A stretch of DNA of 64,000 nt from the NCBI RefSeq assembly GCF_014649835.1, contig NZ_BMTU01000004.1, positions 496,001-560,000 on the forward strand, read 5' to 3'. Every line of letters starts with the position of its first letter. The first letter of the stretch is position 1. This document shows positions 8,380-18,100 of this stretch, one piece after another. Both the position numbers and the translations under genes were made by a program. The notes under the pieces were generated by a model, which saw only the letters and a list, made by a program, of their open reading frames with translations, had not been told where the DNA came from and ran no database searches. The DNA is from Streptomyces pilosus. Lineage in GTDB: Bacteria > Actinomycetota > Actinomycetes > Streptomycetales > Streptomycetaceae.

Positions 8380-9429
8380 ATGCCCGAACTGCGTGTCGTG
8401 GCCGTCTCCAATGACGGCACACGGCTGGTGCTGAAGGCTGCGGACAGCACGGAGTACACGCTTCCGATCGACGAGCGGCTCCGGGCCGCCGTGCGCGGCG
8501 ACCGTCCGCGTCTCGGCCAGATCGAGATCGAGGTGGAGAGCCATCTCCGCCCCCGCGACATTCAGGCACGTATAAGAGCCGGTGCGACCGCGGAAGAGGT
8601 CGCGCAGATGGCCGGCATCCCCGTGGACCGGGTCCGCCGCTTCGAGGGCCCCGTCCTCGCCGAGCGCGCGTTCATGGCCGAGCGGGCCCGCAAGACCCCG
8701 GTCCGCCGCCCCGGTGAGAACTCCGGTCCGCCGCTCGGCGAGGCCGTGCAGGAGCGGCTGCTGCTGCGCGGCGCGGAGAAGGACACCGTCCAGTGGGACT
8801 CCTGGCGCCGCGACGACGGCACCTGGGAAGTGCTGCTGGTCTACGTGGTCGCGGGGGAACCGCACTCGGCGAGCTGGACGTACGACCCGCCGCGGCGGCT
8901 CGTCCAGGCGGTCGACGACGAGGCGCGCTCGCTGATCGGCGAGTCGGACGACCTCGCCGCGCCCGAGCCCAGCTTCCCGTTCGTCCCGCGCATCGCCCGG
9001 CTGCCGCGCGACCGTCCCCTGGACCGCCCCGGCGACCGCGAGCGGCCGAGCCTGCCCGCGCAGGCGTCCGAGCCCGCCGAGGAGTCCACGGCGGTCACGG
9101 CGTCCGGTGATCGGGACTCGCTGACCAGCCTGCTGGAGGCGGTGCCGAGCTTCCGGGGCGACCTGGTGGTGCCGGAGCGCACGCCGGAGGCCGTACCCGA
9201 GGAGCCGGAGTCCGAGCCCGAGGCGGAGGAGCCGCCGGCTCCGGCGGCCTCCGCCGGTGCCGCCTACGCGGACGTGCTGATGCCGCGTTCCGTCACCAGT
9301 CACCGGGACCGGCTGATCGGCTCGACCGACCGTCAGGCCGAGGCGGACGGCGTCCGCCCGGGCCGCCGCGCGGCGGTGCCGAGCTGGGACGAGATCGTCT
9401 TCGGGACCCGGCGGAAGAAGCAGGAGTAG
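8380..9429 (+). CDS. sepH: Septation protein SepH
   Basis: 349-residue DUF3071-type protein, the Streptomyces cell-division factor that binds FtsZ and promotes its assembly (family knowledge). The conserved N-terminal half begins MPELRVVAVSNDGTRLVLKA and includes a helix-turn-helix-like element (IRAGATAEEVAQMAGIPVDRVRRFEGPVLAERAF, about 67-100). Residues about 200-320 are rich in Pro, Glu and Ser and probably disordered. The C-terminus RAAVPSWDEIVFGTRRKKQ is the short conserved basic tail. ATG 8380 follows GGGAGG by six bases. Single gene, followed by a strong hairpin. Confidence 0.92.
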   Translation: MPELRVVAVSNDGTRLVLKAADSTEYTLPIDERLRAAVRGDRPRLGQIEIEVESHLRPRDIQARIRAGATAEEVAQMAGIPVDRVRRFEGPVLAERAFMAERARKTPVRRPGENSGPPLGEAVQERLLLRGAEKDTVQWDSWRRDDGTWEVLLVYVVAGEPHSASWTYDPPRRLVQAVDDEARSLIGESDDLAAPEPSFPFVPRIARLPRDRPLDRPGDRERPSLPAQASEPAEESTAVTASGDRDSLTSLLEAVPSFRGDLVVPERTPEAVPEEPESEPEAEEPPAPAASAGAAYADVLMPRSVTSHRDRLIGSTDRQAEADGVRPGRRAAVPSWDEIVFGTRRKKQE

Positions 9430-9776
9430 GCCTTTCGTGCCGTCCGCACGGGCGGACGGTTGACGGAGCAACCGCAGCGCTGAGGGGCGCTCGCCGACCG
9501 GCGGGCGCCCCTTGGGCGTGTGCCACGGGCGTGCGGCCGTCCCCTGCGAAACGGGCTCGAGCGGTGTGTGCGTCATGCGCCGACCCGAACGCGTCCTGCC
9601 CGCGCCGGCCGGCCCGGCGGTTCGCAGCCGGACCGTGCCTGGGGTACGTCCCGGGCAGACGGAAGCGACGCGGCGCGTGGACGCACCGGGGTCGGCCCGT
9701 CGGCGCGCCCACGTCGGGACCGTGGCCGGAGGGGCCGCCCCGTGCCGCGGACGCGGTCGGGGCGCCGCCCTTCCGG
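9430..9776. other. Convergent intergenic region, sepH and sulfurtransferase
   Basis: 347 bases. Besides the hairpin at 9483-9512 nothing is recognisable. Long open frames run through it because of the GC content, but they show no family features. Confidence 0.45.
9483..9512 (+). terminator. Hairpin terminator after sepH
   Basis: AGGGGCGC (9483-9490) pairs with GCGCCCCT (9505-9512); an inner CGCC/GGCG stem extends the hairpin. Confidence 0.6.
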
Positions 9777-10628
9777 CTACTGCGGGTCCGGGCCCACCGC
9801 GACCGGCCGCTCCGGGTCCGAGGACCACTCCGACCAGGAACCCACGTAGAGGTCCGCGGGGATGCCCGCGACCGCCAGCGCCAGCACCTCGTGCGCGCCG
9901 GAGACACCCGAGCCGCAGTACACGCCCACCGGGGAACTCCCCGACACGCCCAGGCCCTTGAACCGTGCCTCCAGTTCCCCGGCCGTCAGGAACCGGCCGT
10001 CGGCGCCGGTGTTCTCCGTGGTGGGCGCCGAGACCGCGCCCGGGATGTGCCCCCCGACCCGGTCGATCGGCTCCACCTCACCGCGGTACCGCTCCCCCGC
10101 GCGGGCGTCCAGCAGCACGCCCGAACGCGCCAGCGCCGCCGCGCCGTCGGCGTCCAGCAGCCCGGTCTCCCCCGGCACCGGCGCGAAGTCCCCCTCGGCC
10201 GGCCGCGGCACCGACGTCTCCAACGGCCCCTCCCAGGACGGCAACCCGCCGTCGAGGACCCGCACGTCCGGGTGACCCGTCCAGCGCAGCAGCCACCACG
10301 CACGGGCGGCACCCCAGCCCATGCCCCCGTCGTACACGACGACCGGTGTCCCGGCCGACACACCCGCCCGCCGCATCGCGGCGCCGAACACCGCGAGGTT
10401 CGGCAGCGGATGGCGGCCGCGGCCGCCCGGCGCGGATGCCAACTCCTCGTCCAGGTCGACGAAGACGGCACCGGGAAGGTGTCCGGCCAGGTACGCGGCC
10501 CGTCCGTCGAACGGCGGCTCACCGGCCGCCCGGGCCGTGCTGAGCTGCCAGCGGACATCGAGCAGCACCGGCGGATTCCCGCCCGTCAGTTCACTCGCGA
10601 GTTCGGATGCGGAGATGATGGCGTTCAT
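9777..10628 (-). CDS. Two-domain rhodanese-type sulfurtransferase
   Basis: 283-residue thiosulfate/3-mercaptopyruvate sulfurtransferase. The non-catalytic N-terminal rhodanese domain (about 1-130) contains RAAYLAGHLPGAVFVDLDEEL; the C-terminal domain (about 150-280) has the persulfide-forming cysteine in the loop VYCGSGVSGAHEVLAL. The loop CGSGVSG differs from both the classical CRKGVT and CGSGVT signatures by one residue, and the latter is typical of mercaptopyruvate sulfurtransferases. ATG 10628 has AGGATG about eight bases upstream. Divergent from a VOC gene. Confidence 0.9.
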   Translation of the reverse strand: MNAIISASELASELTGGNPPVLLDVRWQLSTARAAGEPPFDGRAAYLAGHLPGAVFVDLDEELASAPGGRGRHPLPNLAVFGAAMRRAGVSAGTPVVVYDGGMGWGAARAWWLLRWTGHPDVRVLDGGLPSWEGPLETSVPRPAEGDFAPVPGETGLLDADGAAALARSGVLLDARAGERYRGEVEPIDRVGGHIPGAVSAPTTENTGADGRFLTAGELEARFKGLGVSGSSPVGVYCGSGVSGAHEVLALAVAGIPADLYVGSWSEWSSDPERPVAVGPDPQ

Positions 10629-10835
10629 GGTCACCCATCCTCGCGCACGGGGTGGCCCTGTCGTCCAGGTCCGGCTACTCTGCTCGGCCGGACTGGACCG
10701 GTCACGAGGCGTACGGTACCGGGCACATACCGTGTCGGCACCGGCACGGGAACGATCCGCCGAGCGGACGGGACACGCCCCCGCAGGGCGAGAAGACCAC
10801 GGCCGGCGCCACGGGCGGCCGGGAAGGCAGCGACA

Positions 10836-11639
10836 ATGACCGACGCACGGGGGAACGCCCGCCCGAACGGTGAGGCACCCGGCCGGCTCACACCCGGTAC
10901 ACCCTGCTGGGTGAGCCTCATGGTCCACGGCTTCGAGGCGACCGAGGAGTTCTACGGGGCGCTGTTCGGCTGGGAGTTCCGCCCCGGCCCCGAGCAACCG
11001 GGCCCCTACGTACGCGCCTTACTGAACGGGCACGCGGTGGCCGGCATCGGAGTGTTCCCCGCGGACCGCCGCCTGCCCGTCGCCTGGACGCCCTACTTCG
11101 CGTCGGACGACGTCGACGCGACGGCCCACACGGTCCGCTCGTGCGGCGGCACCGTCGGAGTGGGCCCGCTGGACGCCGGCCGCGCGGGGCGCCTGGCCAT
11201 CGGCTCCGACCCGGGCGGCGCCGTCTTCGGCATCTGGCAGCCGGCCGGGCACACCGGCCACGCGCTCACCGGTGCGCCCGGCACCCCCGCCTGGAACGAG
11301 CTGACCACCTACGAGACCACTCACGTGGCCAAGTTCTACGAGACGGTGTTCGGCCACGACGAGGAGCGCACGGTCTCCGCCGACCGCGACCACGTCACCC
11401 TCCACCTGGACGGCCGCCCCGTCGCCGCGGTGCACGGCCTGGGCAACGCCCTGCCCCGCGACCGGGGCCCGCACTGGACGACGTACTTCGCCGTGACCGA
11501 CACCGACGACGCGGTCGACCGGGTCCGGCGCCTGGGCGGCCGGGTCCTCGAACCGCCCCGCGACGGCGACCACGGCCGCGTCGCCGTGGTGGCGGACCCG
11601 GAGGGGGCGCGGTTCGCGGTGGTGGAGGTGGTTGGGTGA
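10836..11639 (+). CDS. VOC (glyoxalase-fold) family protein with a TTA codon
   Basis: 267-residue protein made of two vicinal-oxygen-chelate modules: residues about 20-135 (PCWVSLMVHGFEATEEFYGALFGW) and about 145-265 (WNELTTYETTHVAKFYETVFG). This is the layout of Cfp30B-like actinobacterial proteins; substrate unknown. ATG 10836 follows GGGAAGGCAG. Codon 62 (11019-11021) is TTA, the leucine codon read only by the bldA tRNA in streptomycetes, so translation may be limited to late growth. I noticed no other in-frame TTA in the window. Confidence 0.85.
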   Translation: MTDARGNARPNGEAPGRLTPGTPCWVSLMVHGFEATEEFYGALFGWEFRPGPEQPGPYVRALLNGHAVAGIGVFPADRRLPVAWTPYFASDDVDATAHTVRSCGGTVGVGPLDAGRAGRLAIGSDPGGAVFGIWQPAGHTGHALTGAPGTPAWNELTTYETTHVAKFYETVFGHDEERTVSADRDHVTLHLDGRPVAAVHGLGNALPRDRGPHWTTYFAVTDTDDAVDRVRRLGGRVLEPPRDGDHGRVAVVADPEGARFAVVEVVG

Positions 11640-11717
11640 CGAGGGTGCTCAAGTCCGGCTGGAGGTCGGCACACATGTCGGGGGAATAGCCGTGCGGCGG
11701 GGGGATGTTGCGGAAGC

Positions 11718-12593
11718 ATGACGACTGAAGCGCCGCGGCCCGAGGTACTGCGCTACACCGCCTTCTCCAGCTCGCCCGACGGCGGTAACCCCGCCGGTGT
11801 CGTACTGGACGCCACCGGTATGGACGACGGCGACATGCTGGCCGTCGCCGCCGGACTCGGGTACTCGGAGTCCGCGTTCCTGACCGCGCCCCCGGAGGGA
11901 CTCGGTGGGCGGGAGGGGCGTGCGTACACCATTCGTTACTTCAGCCCCAAGGCCGAGGTGCCGTTCTGCGGGCACGCCACCGTCGCGACCGCCGTCGCGC
12001 TGGCGGAACGCATCGGCCCCGGGGAGCTGGTGTTCGCGACGCGCGCCGGCACCGTGCCGGTGGAGGTGGCCGAGGAGGGCGGGACGCTGCGGGCCACGCT
12101 CACCAGCGTCGAGCCGCACGTCGAGGAGATCGCCGGCGCCGACCTCACGGAGGCGCTCGCCGCGCTCGGCTGGCCGGCCGCCGATCTGGATCCGGCCTTC
12201 CCGCCCCGGATCGCGTTCGCGGGCGCCCGCCACCTGGTGCTCGCGGCGGCGACCCGCGCCCGCCTCGCCGACCTGGCGTACGACTTCGCGCGTCTGGAGG
12301 CTCTCATGCACGGTCTGGACCTGACCACGGTCCAGCTGGTGTGGAGGGAGTCGGCCACCGTGTTCCACGTGCGTGACCCGTTCCCCGTCGGCGGGGTGGT
12401 CGAGGACCCGGCGACGGGTGCGGCGGCCGCCGCGTTCGGCGCGTACGCCCGGGACCTCGGCCTGGTGCCGGAGGACGCCGTCCTCACCCTGCACCAGGGC
12501 GAGGACCTGGGCCGCCCCGGTGAGCTCACGGTGACGCTGCGCGCCGGGGACGGGCGGGTGCGGGTGGGCGGCGCGGGAGCCCGTATCGGCTGA
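11718..12593 (+). CDS. PhzF family isomerase-like protein
   Basis: 291-residue PhzF/diaminopimelate-epimerase-fold protein. Recognisable are the N-terminal YTAFSSSPDGGNPAGVVL, the catalytic-glutamate segment GYSESAFL, RYFSPKAEVPFCGHATVATA, and the C-terminal VEDPATGAAAAAFGAY. Family members isomerise small acids; the physiological substrate here is unknown and phenazine synthesis is not implied by context. ATG 11718 lies 78 bases after the VOC gene, same strand, so co-transcription is possible. Convergent with the thymidine kinase gene, nine bases apart. Confidence 0.88.
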   Translation: MTTEAPRPEVLRYTAFSSSPDGGNPAGVVLDATGMDDGDMLAVAAGLGYSESAFLTAPPEGLGGREGRAYTIRYFSPKAEVPFCGHATVATAVALAERIGPGELVFATRAGTVPVEVAEEGGTLRATLTSVEPHVEEIAGADLTEALAALGWPAADLDPAFPPRIAFAGARHLVLAAATRARLADLAYDFARLEALMHGLDLTTVQLVWRESATVFHVRDPFPVGGVVEDPATGAAAAAFGAYARDLGLVPEDAVLTLHQGEDLGRPGELTVTLRAGDGRVRVGGAGARIG

Positions 12594-12602
12594 GCGCGGC
12601 CC

Positions 12603-13253
12603 TCAGGTGGCCGACACCGGCAGCACGTCCGGGGACAGGGCCGCCGCGCGGGCCGTCGCGGCCGTCATGTGGCGGCGGTGGTGGCGCCGGCACAGCACCT
12701 CGTAGCCGATCTCGTCGGGGGACTGGGCGACGTCGCCGATGACCACCTGGGCCCCCTCCACCACCATGACGCCCCCCACGGTCCGTGCGTTGTGCGTGGC
12801 GCGGGCGCCGCACCAGCACAGGGCCTCGACCTGGAGCACCTCGACCCGGTCGGCGAGTTCGACCAGGCGCTGGGAACCGGGGAAGAGCTTGGAGCGGAAG
12901 TCGGTGGTGATGCCGAAGGCGTACACGTCGATGTTCAGGTCGTCCACCACGCGGGCGAGCTGGTCTATCTGGTCCGGTGCGAGGAACTGCGCCTCGTCCG
13001 CGATCACGTAGTCGACGCGTCCGCCCTGCGAGAGGTGGTCGACGACGTGGGCGTACAGGTCGTGCCCGTCCACGACCTCCACCGCGTCCGTGACCAGCCC
13101 GAGCCGGGAGGAGAGCTTGCCCTCGCCCGCCCGGTCGTCGCGGGTGAAGATCATGCCGGCCAGGCCGCGCGCCGAACGGTTGTGCTCGATCTGGAGAGCC
13201 AGCGTCGACTTCCCGCAGTCCATCGTTCCGGAGAAGAACACCAGCTCGGGCAT
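12603..13253 (-). CDS. tdk: Thymidine kinase
   Basis: 216-residue type II thymidine kinase salvaging thymidine to dTMP with ATP. P-loop SGTMDCGKST (about 8-17), lasso/catalytic region DEAQFL near residue 90, and a zinc site formed by CWC around 145 and CRRHH near 188. Start ATG 13253 begins the first strand (MPELVFFSG) as in relatives. A GTG at 13286 with GAGG upstream is an in-frame alternative giving 11 more residues and would sit 8 bases after the upstream gene's stop. Last gene of the DUF5998-phosphodiesterase-tdk run. Confidence 0.92.
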   Translation of the reverse strand: MPELVFFSGTMDCGKSTLALQIEHNRSARGLAGMIFTRDDRAGEGKLSSRLGLVTDAVEVVDGHDLYAHVVDHLSQGGRVDYVIADEAQFLAPDQIDQLARVVDDLNIDVYAFGITTDFRSKLFPGSQRLVELADRVEVLQVEALCWCGARATHNARTVGGVMVVEGAQVVIGDVAQSPDEIGYEVLCRRHHRRHMTAATARAAALSPDVLPVSAT

Positions 13254-13296
13254 GGAGGGTCGGAAACCTTTCGGCGGGGCGGTCACGGGCGGAACC

Positions 13297-14544
13297 TCAG
13301 GAGCGTACTTCGAGGAGGGGGACGAGCTGCTCGGCAGGGGTCATCGAGCCGTGGTTGCCGACCATCGCCGACTCCCTGGGCTCCCGCTCGGAGGCGATCA
13401 GCAGCACGTCGTCCCGCGCGGCGGCGACCACGTCGCCGATGCGGTGGTACACCCGCTCGTCGACGGCCGGCCCGAACCAGCCGCAGTCGATCGCCTCGTC
13501 GCGCGAGGCCACCCAGAACTGCTCGCCGAGCACCTCGCGCCAGCAGGTCAGCACGTCGTTCGCCGCGCCGGGGACCGCGTACACGTGCCGGGCGCGGCCC
13601 TCGCCGCCGAGGAGGGCGACGCCCGCCTTCAGCTCCCAGTCCTCGTCGAAGTCGATGCGGTGCCGCTCGTCGAAGGGGACGTCGATCATGCCGTGGTCGG
13701 CGGTGACGTAGAGGGCGCTGCGCGGCGGGAGCTGCTCGGCGAGGCGCTGGACGAGCCGGTCGACGTGGGCGAGCTGGCCGCGCCAGGTGTCGGAGTCGAC
13801 GCCGAAGCGGTGACCGGCGCCGTCCACCTCGGCGTAGTAGGTGTAGACCAGGGCGCGGTCCGCGCCGGCCAGCTGCGCGGCGGAGAGGTCCATGCGGTCC
13901 TCGCCGGAGAGCCGTCCGTGGAAGGAGCCGCCGCTGAGCGCGACCTTGGTGAGCGGGGTGTTCGCGAAGGTCGGGGAGGACACCTGGGCGGCGTGCACGC
14001 CCGCGCGGTGGGCCAGCTCGAAGACGGTCGGGTACGGCTGCCAGGCACCGGGCGCGGTCCACGGCTGCCAGCGCAGCTGGTTCATCAGCTCGCCGGTGTC
14101 CGGGTCGCGCACCGTGTAACCGGGCAGGCCGTGGGCGCCGGGGGGCAGTCCGGTGCCGACGGAGGCGAGGGAGGTCGCGGTGGTCGCCGGGTAGCCCGCG
14201 GTGATCGGGCGGCCGGTGCCGCCGCGCGAGCTGCCGAGCAGCGACGTCAGGAAGGGGGCGTCCTCCGGGTGGGCGCGCAGCTGCTCCCAGCCGAGACCGT
14301 CGATCAGGAAGACGCAGTTCCGGTCGGCGGGGGTCAGCTCCCCGATGCCGGCGGTCATACCGGGGACGCCGAGGCCCGCGGCGAGCGTGGGCAGCAGGTC
14401 GGCGAGCGAGCCGGAGCCGTACTCGGGCACGGGGGCGGAGTCGAGGGGAAGGGGTTCCGGATGGGGGTCCCAGACCGCGGAATCGAGAGGTGCGGGCGCG
14501 GAGCGCCCTCGGTCATGGGCGGCGGGGGGAGGCGGGTGGGCCAT
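13297..14544 (-). CDS. Nucleotide pyrophosphatase/phosphodiesterase family protein
   Basis: 415-residue alkaline-phosphatase-superfamily enzyme. Metal and nucleophile motifs: CVFLIDGLGWEQL (Asp ligand), PATTATSLASVGTGLPPGAHG (Thr nucleophile), YYAEVDGAGHRFG and TADHGMIDVP (late metal ligands). No signal peptide; the Pro-rich N-terminus is probably flexible. Substrate unknown, likely a phosphodiester or nucleotide. ATG 14544 shares a base with the stop of the DUF5998 gene (TGATG), so the two are translationally coupled. Confidence 0.87.
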   Translation of the reverse strand: MAHPPPPAAHDRGRSAPAPLDSAVWDPHPEPLPLDSAPVPEYGSGSLADLLPTLAAGLGVPGMTAGIGELTPADRNCVFLIDGLGWEQLRAHPEDAPFLTSLLGSSRGGTGRPITAGYPATTATSLASVGTGLPPGAHGLPGYTVRDPDTGELMNQLRWQPWTAPGAWQPYPTVFELAHRAGVHAAQVSSPTFANTPLTKVALSGGSFHGRLSGEDRMDLSAAQLAGADRALVYTYYAEVDGAGHRFGVDSDTWRGQLAHVDRLVQRLAEQLPPRSALYVTADHGMIDVPFDERHRIDFDEDWELKAGVALLGGEGRARHVYAVPGAANDVLTCWREVLGEQFWVASRDEAIDCGWFGPAVDERVYHRIGDVVAAARDDVLLIASEREPRESAMVGNHGSMTPAEQLVPLLEVRS

Positions 14545-15128
14545 CAGCGGGTGTCCGCGGTCGCCTCGGAGAGGGCCTGCGCGAAGACGAGCGCCTGGCG
14601 CACCGTCTCCGGCCCGTCGCCGGCCTCGCTGACGCGCAGGCTCAGGTCGTCGGCGGTCGAGCTGCCCGTGTAGCCGTGGTCGGCCTCGCAGTTGGGGTCG
14701 CCGCAGGCGGCCGGCTCGAGGTCGATGCGGGAGACGGCGCCCCAGCCGATGGTGAGCACGATCTCGCGCGGAAGCGTGCCCGGCTTGTACGACTCCGGGT
14801 TGGCGACCACACGGCTGACCACGATCGACGAGATCCGGCCGAGCTTGACCGACTCCGTCGACGTGGTGGCGTACGGCGTCGGGGAGGTGCTGTCCTCGGC
14901 CTGCTCGTCGGTGTGGCTGACGATGAAGCGGTTGCCGGTGAGGACGAGCACGGTCACGTGCCGCCGCACCTCGTTCTGGTCGAACGTCGTCTCCTGGTGG
15001 ACCAGGTACGACCGGATGGGCTCGCCGCCCACGGCGGCCTCCACCGCCTCGGCCACGAGGGCCGGGTAGTAGCCGCTGCGCTCGATCGCCGCCCGCAGGC
15101 CCTGGGTCGTCGTACTGGTCTTGGCCAT
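14544..15128 (-). CDS. DUF5998 family protein
   Basis: 194-residue actinobacterial protein of unknown function. It contains a conserved core (TFDQNEVRRHVTVLVLTGNRFIVSHTDE, about 45-75) and a possible metal-binding segment ACGDPNCEADHGYTG near 152-166. It has no membrane span. ATG 15128 has AGGATGGG upstream. It opens a tight run with the phosphodiesterase and thymidine kinase genes, and lies 68 bases downstream of the acetyltransferase gene on the same strand, a context repeated across actinobacteria as far as I recall. Confidence 0.82.
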   Translation of the reverse strand: MAKTSTTTQGLRAAIERSGYYPALVAEAVEAAVGGEPIRSYLVHQETTFDQNEVRRHVTVLVLTGNRFIVSHTDEQAEDSTSPTPYATTSTESVKLGRISSIVVSRVVANPESYKPGTLPREIVLTIGWGAVSRIDLEPAACGDPNCEADHGYTGSSTADDLSLRVSEAGDGPETVRQALVFAQALSEATADTR

Positions 15129-15196
15129 GACGCCCATCCTAAGGGTGGCCACTGACCACGAGGCACCGCTCGCCCCACTCCGCCGCCCGGGTGCCC

Positions 15197-18100
15197 TCAG
15201 TACGCCGGGAGGGTGCGCGGGCCGAGGTCGTCGCGGGCGGGCGGCGGGGAGAGCCGTACGGAGGCGTCGAGGACGCTGACGCCGTGCGGGGCGACGACGA
15301 CCGGTTCCAGGGTGACGGCGACCACCTCCGGATGGTCGTGGACCAGCCGCGACACCCTGAGCATCAGCTCCTCCAGCGCCGGGGTGTCCACCGGCGCCGA
15401 TCCCCGCCAGCCGAACAGGAGGGGGGCGGTCCGGATCGACCGCACCAGCGAGGTGGCGTCCCGGTCGGTGACCGGGATCAGGCGGTGCGCCATGTCCCCG
15501 AGCAGCTGCGAGGGGGCCCCGGCGAGCCCGAAGGACAGCACGGCTCCCGCGGCGGGGTCGATCACCGCGCGCACGAGGGTGTCGACACCGCGGGGTGCCA
15601 TGCGCTGCACCACCGGGCGCAGTTCCTGCGGGCTGCCGAACAGGTCCGTCAGCTCGGCGTACGCCCGGCGCAGCTGATCCTCGTCCGCGAGGTCGAGGCG
15701 GACGCCGCCGAGGTCGGCGCGGTGCCTGAGGTGGGGGGCGGTGGCCTTGAGGACCACCGGGTAGCCGAGGACGCGGGCGGCCTCGGCAGCGGCCCCGGGG
15801 GTGGGGGCGGGCAGCGCGCGGTACACGTCGATGCCGTACGCGCCGAGCAGGTCGCAGGTGTCCTCGCTGCCGAGGGTGAGGTCCTCGCCGTGCGCGAGCA
15901 GCCTCTCGATGAGCGCGGCGGCGCCCCGCTCGTCGATGTTCTCGTGCTCGGGCACCTTGCCGGGTTCGGCGGCGTCACGCCGCCACTGGGCGTAGGCGAC
16001 GGCGTGCGCGAGGGCCCGGACGGCGCGCTCGGAGGCGGGGTAGGCGGGGATGAGGTGAGCGTCCTCGGGGGGTTCGGCGGGGGTGGGCCCGCCGGCGGGG
16101 GCGCCGTGGCCGGTGGGCGGCGCGGGTGGCGTGCCGCCGGAGGGCCGGGGTGCCGCGCCGGCCGATGTCGCCGGTGGTGCTGCCGCCGGGGGCACGGCGC
16201 CGGTCTCCGTCCACCGCGCCGCGTCCGCCGCCGCCCCGGAGGCCGCGGGTCCTGCCGCCCGGGTGCCCACGCCGCCTGCCGTGCCGCTGCCCGCCGGGGT
16301 CACCGCGTGACGTCCGTCCCGCGTTCCGGCGGCCGGTGCCGTCCGCGCGGGGGTTCGCCGCCCCGTCCCCGTCGGTGCGTCCGTGCCCTCCGCGGGATAC
16401 GGCGCCGGCTGGGGCGCCGTGCCGGCCGCGGCCGACAGGGCCTCCGCGAGACCGCCGAGTTCGACGTGGACCACGAGGACCGGCTTGGCCGGGGCAGCGG
16501 CGGCGGCCGAGCGCAGGGCGTCCGCCAGGGCCGCGTCGCCCACCGAGCCCTCCCCCACCGCGGGAATCGCGGTCACCACGACCGCGTCGCTCGTGTCGTC
16601 GGCCAGCGCGTGCGAGAGCGCCGCGTGGAACTGCGCCGCCGACGCCGCCGTGGTGAGGTCCAGCGGCGGGTGCGGGCGCAGGCCCTCGGCGAGGCACGCC
16701 TCGTAGGTCAGCAGTCCCAGCGACTCGGAGTTGCCGAGGATCGCCACCCTGGGTCCGGCCGGCAGGGGCTGGCGGGCCAGCAGCAGCCCGGCGTCGACCA
16801 GTTCGGTGATGGTGTCCACCCGGATCACCCCGGCCTGCCGCAGCAGCGCGGACACCGTCTCGTGGGGCAGGCGGGTCGCCCGTACGGCATGCCCCCGGGG
16901 CCCGGCGCCGTGGCGTGCGCCCTGGACCACGACCAGCGGCTTCGCCGCAGCGGTCCGGCGTGCCAGGCGGGTGAACTTGCGGGGGTTGCCGATGGACTCG
17001 AGGTACATGAGGGCGACGTCGGTGTCGGGATCCTCGTACCAGTACTGCAGGACGTCGTTGCCGGAGACGTCGGCCCGGTTGCCCGACGAGACGAAGCTGG
17101 AGACGCCCGTGACCCCGGTGACGCCGCCGCCGCGCCGGTGCAGGCGGGAGAGCAGGGCGACGCCGATCGCGCCGGACTGGGCGAACAGCCCGATGCGGCC
17201 CGCGCGGGGCGACTCGGGGGCCAGCGAGGCGTTCAGCCGCACGTCCGGTGAGGTGTTGATGACGCCGAACGAGTTCGGGCCGATGATCCGCATCCCGTAC
17301 GAGCGTGCCTGCCGTACGAGGGCGCGCTGGCGTTCGCGGCCCTCGGGGCCGGACTCGGCGTAGCCGGCGGAGACGACCACGAGCCCCTGCACACCGTGTT
17401 CACCGCACTCGGTGACCACCTCGGGCACGTGCTCGGCGGGCACGGCGACGACCGCGAGGTCGACGGGCCCGTCGACGGCGCGGACGGAGCGGTACGCGGG
17501 CACCCCGTCGAGCTCCGCGCGGTCCTCCCCGAACGCCTGGTTCACGGCATACAGCCGTCCGGTGAAGCCCGCGTCCCTGATGTTGTCGAGGATGCTGCGG
17601 CCCACACCCCCGGGGGCGCGTCCGGCGCCGACGACGGCCACCGAGCCGGGGGCCAGCAGGCGCTGCACCGAGCGCGCCTCGGCCCGCTGCTCCCGCGCGT
17701 ACTGCACGGCCATGGACCGGTCGGTGGGTTCGAGGCCGAACTCCAGGCGCACGACGCCGTCCTCGAAGCTGCGCTTCTGCGTGTACCCGGCGTCGGTGAA
17801 CACCTTGATCATCTTGGTGTTGGCGGGCAGCACCTCGGCGGCGAACCGGCGGATGCCGCGCTCCCGCGCGACGGCCCCGATGTGTTCGAGCAGGGCGGAG
17901 GCCACGCCCCGGCCCTGGTGGGCGTCCTGCACGAGGAAGGCGACCTCGGCCTCGTCGGCCGGCGCGGACGCGGGCGTCCCGTCGGCGCCGATCCGGTCGT
18001 AGCGTACGGTGGCGATGAACTCGCCGCCGACGGTGGCCGCGAGTCCCACCCGGTCCACGAAGTCGTGGTGCGTGAAGCGGTGGACGTCCTTGGCGGACAG

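Noticed and set aside
9531..10835. Upstream extension of the VOC gene
   Set aside because: Arg/Pro-rich nonsense antisense to the rhodanese gene.
15191..17251. 686-codon frame opposite the acetyltransferase gene
   Set aside because: Lacks family features and lies antisense to a clear multidomain enzyme.
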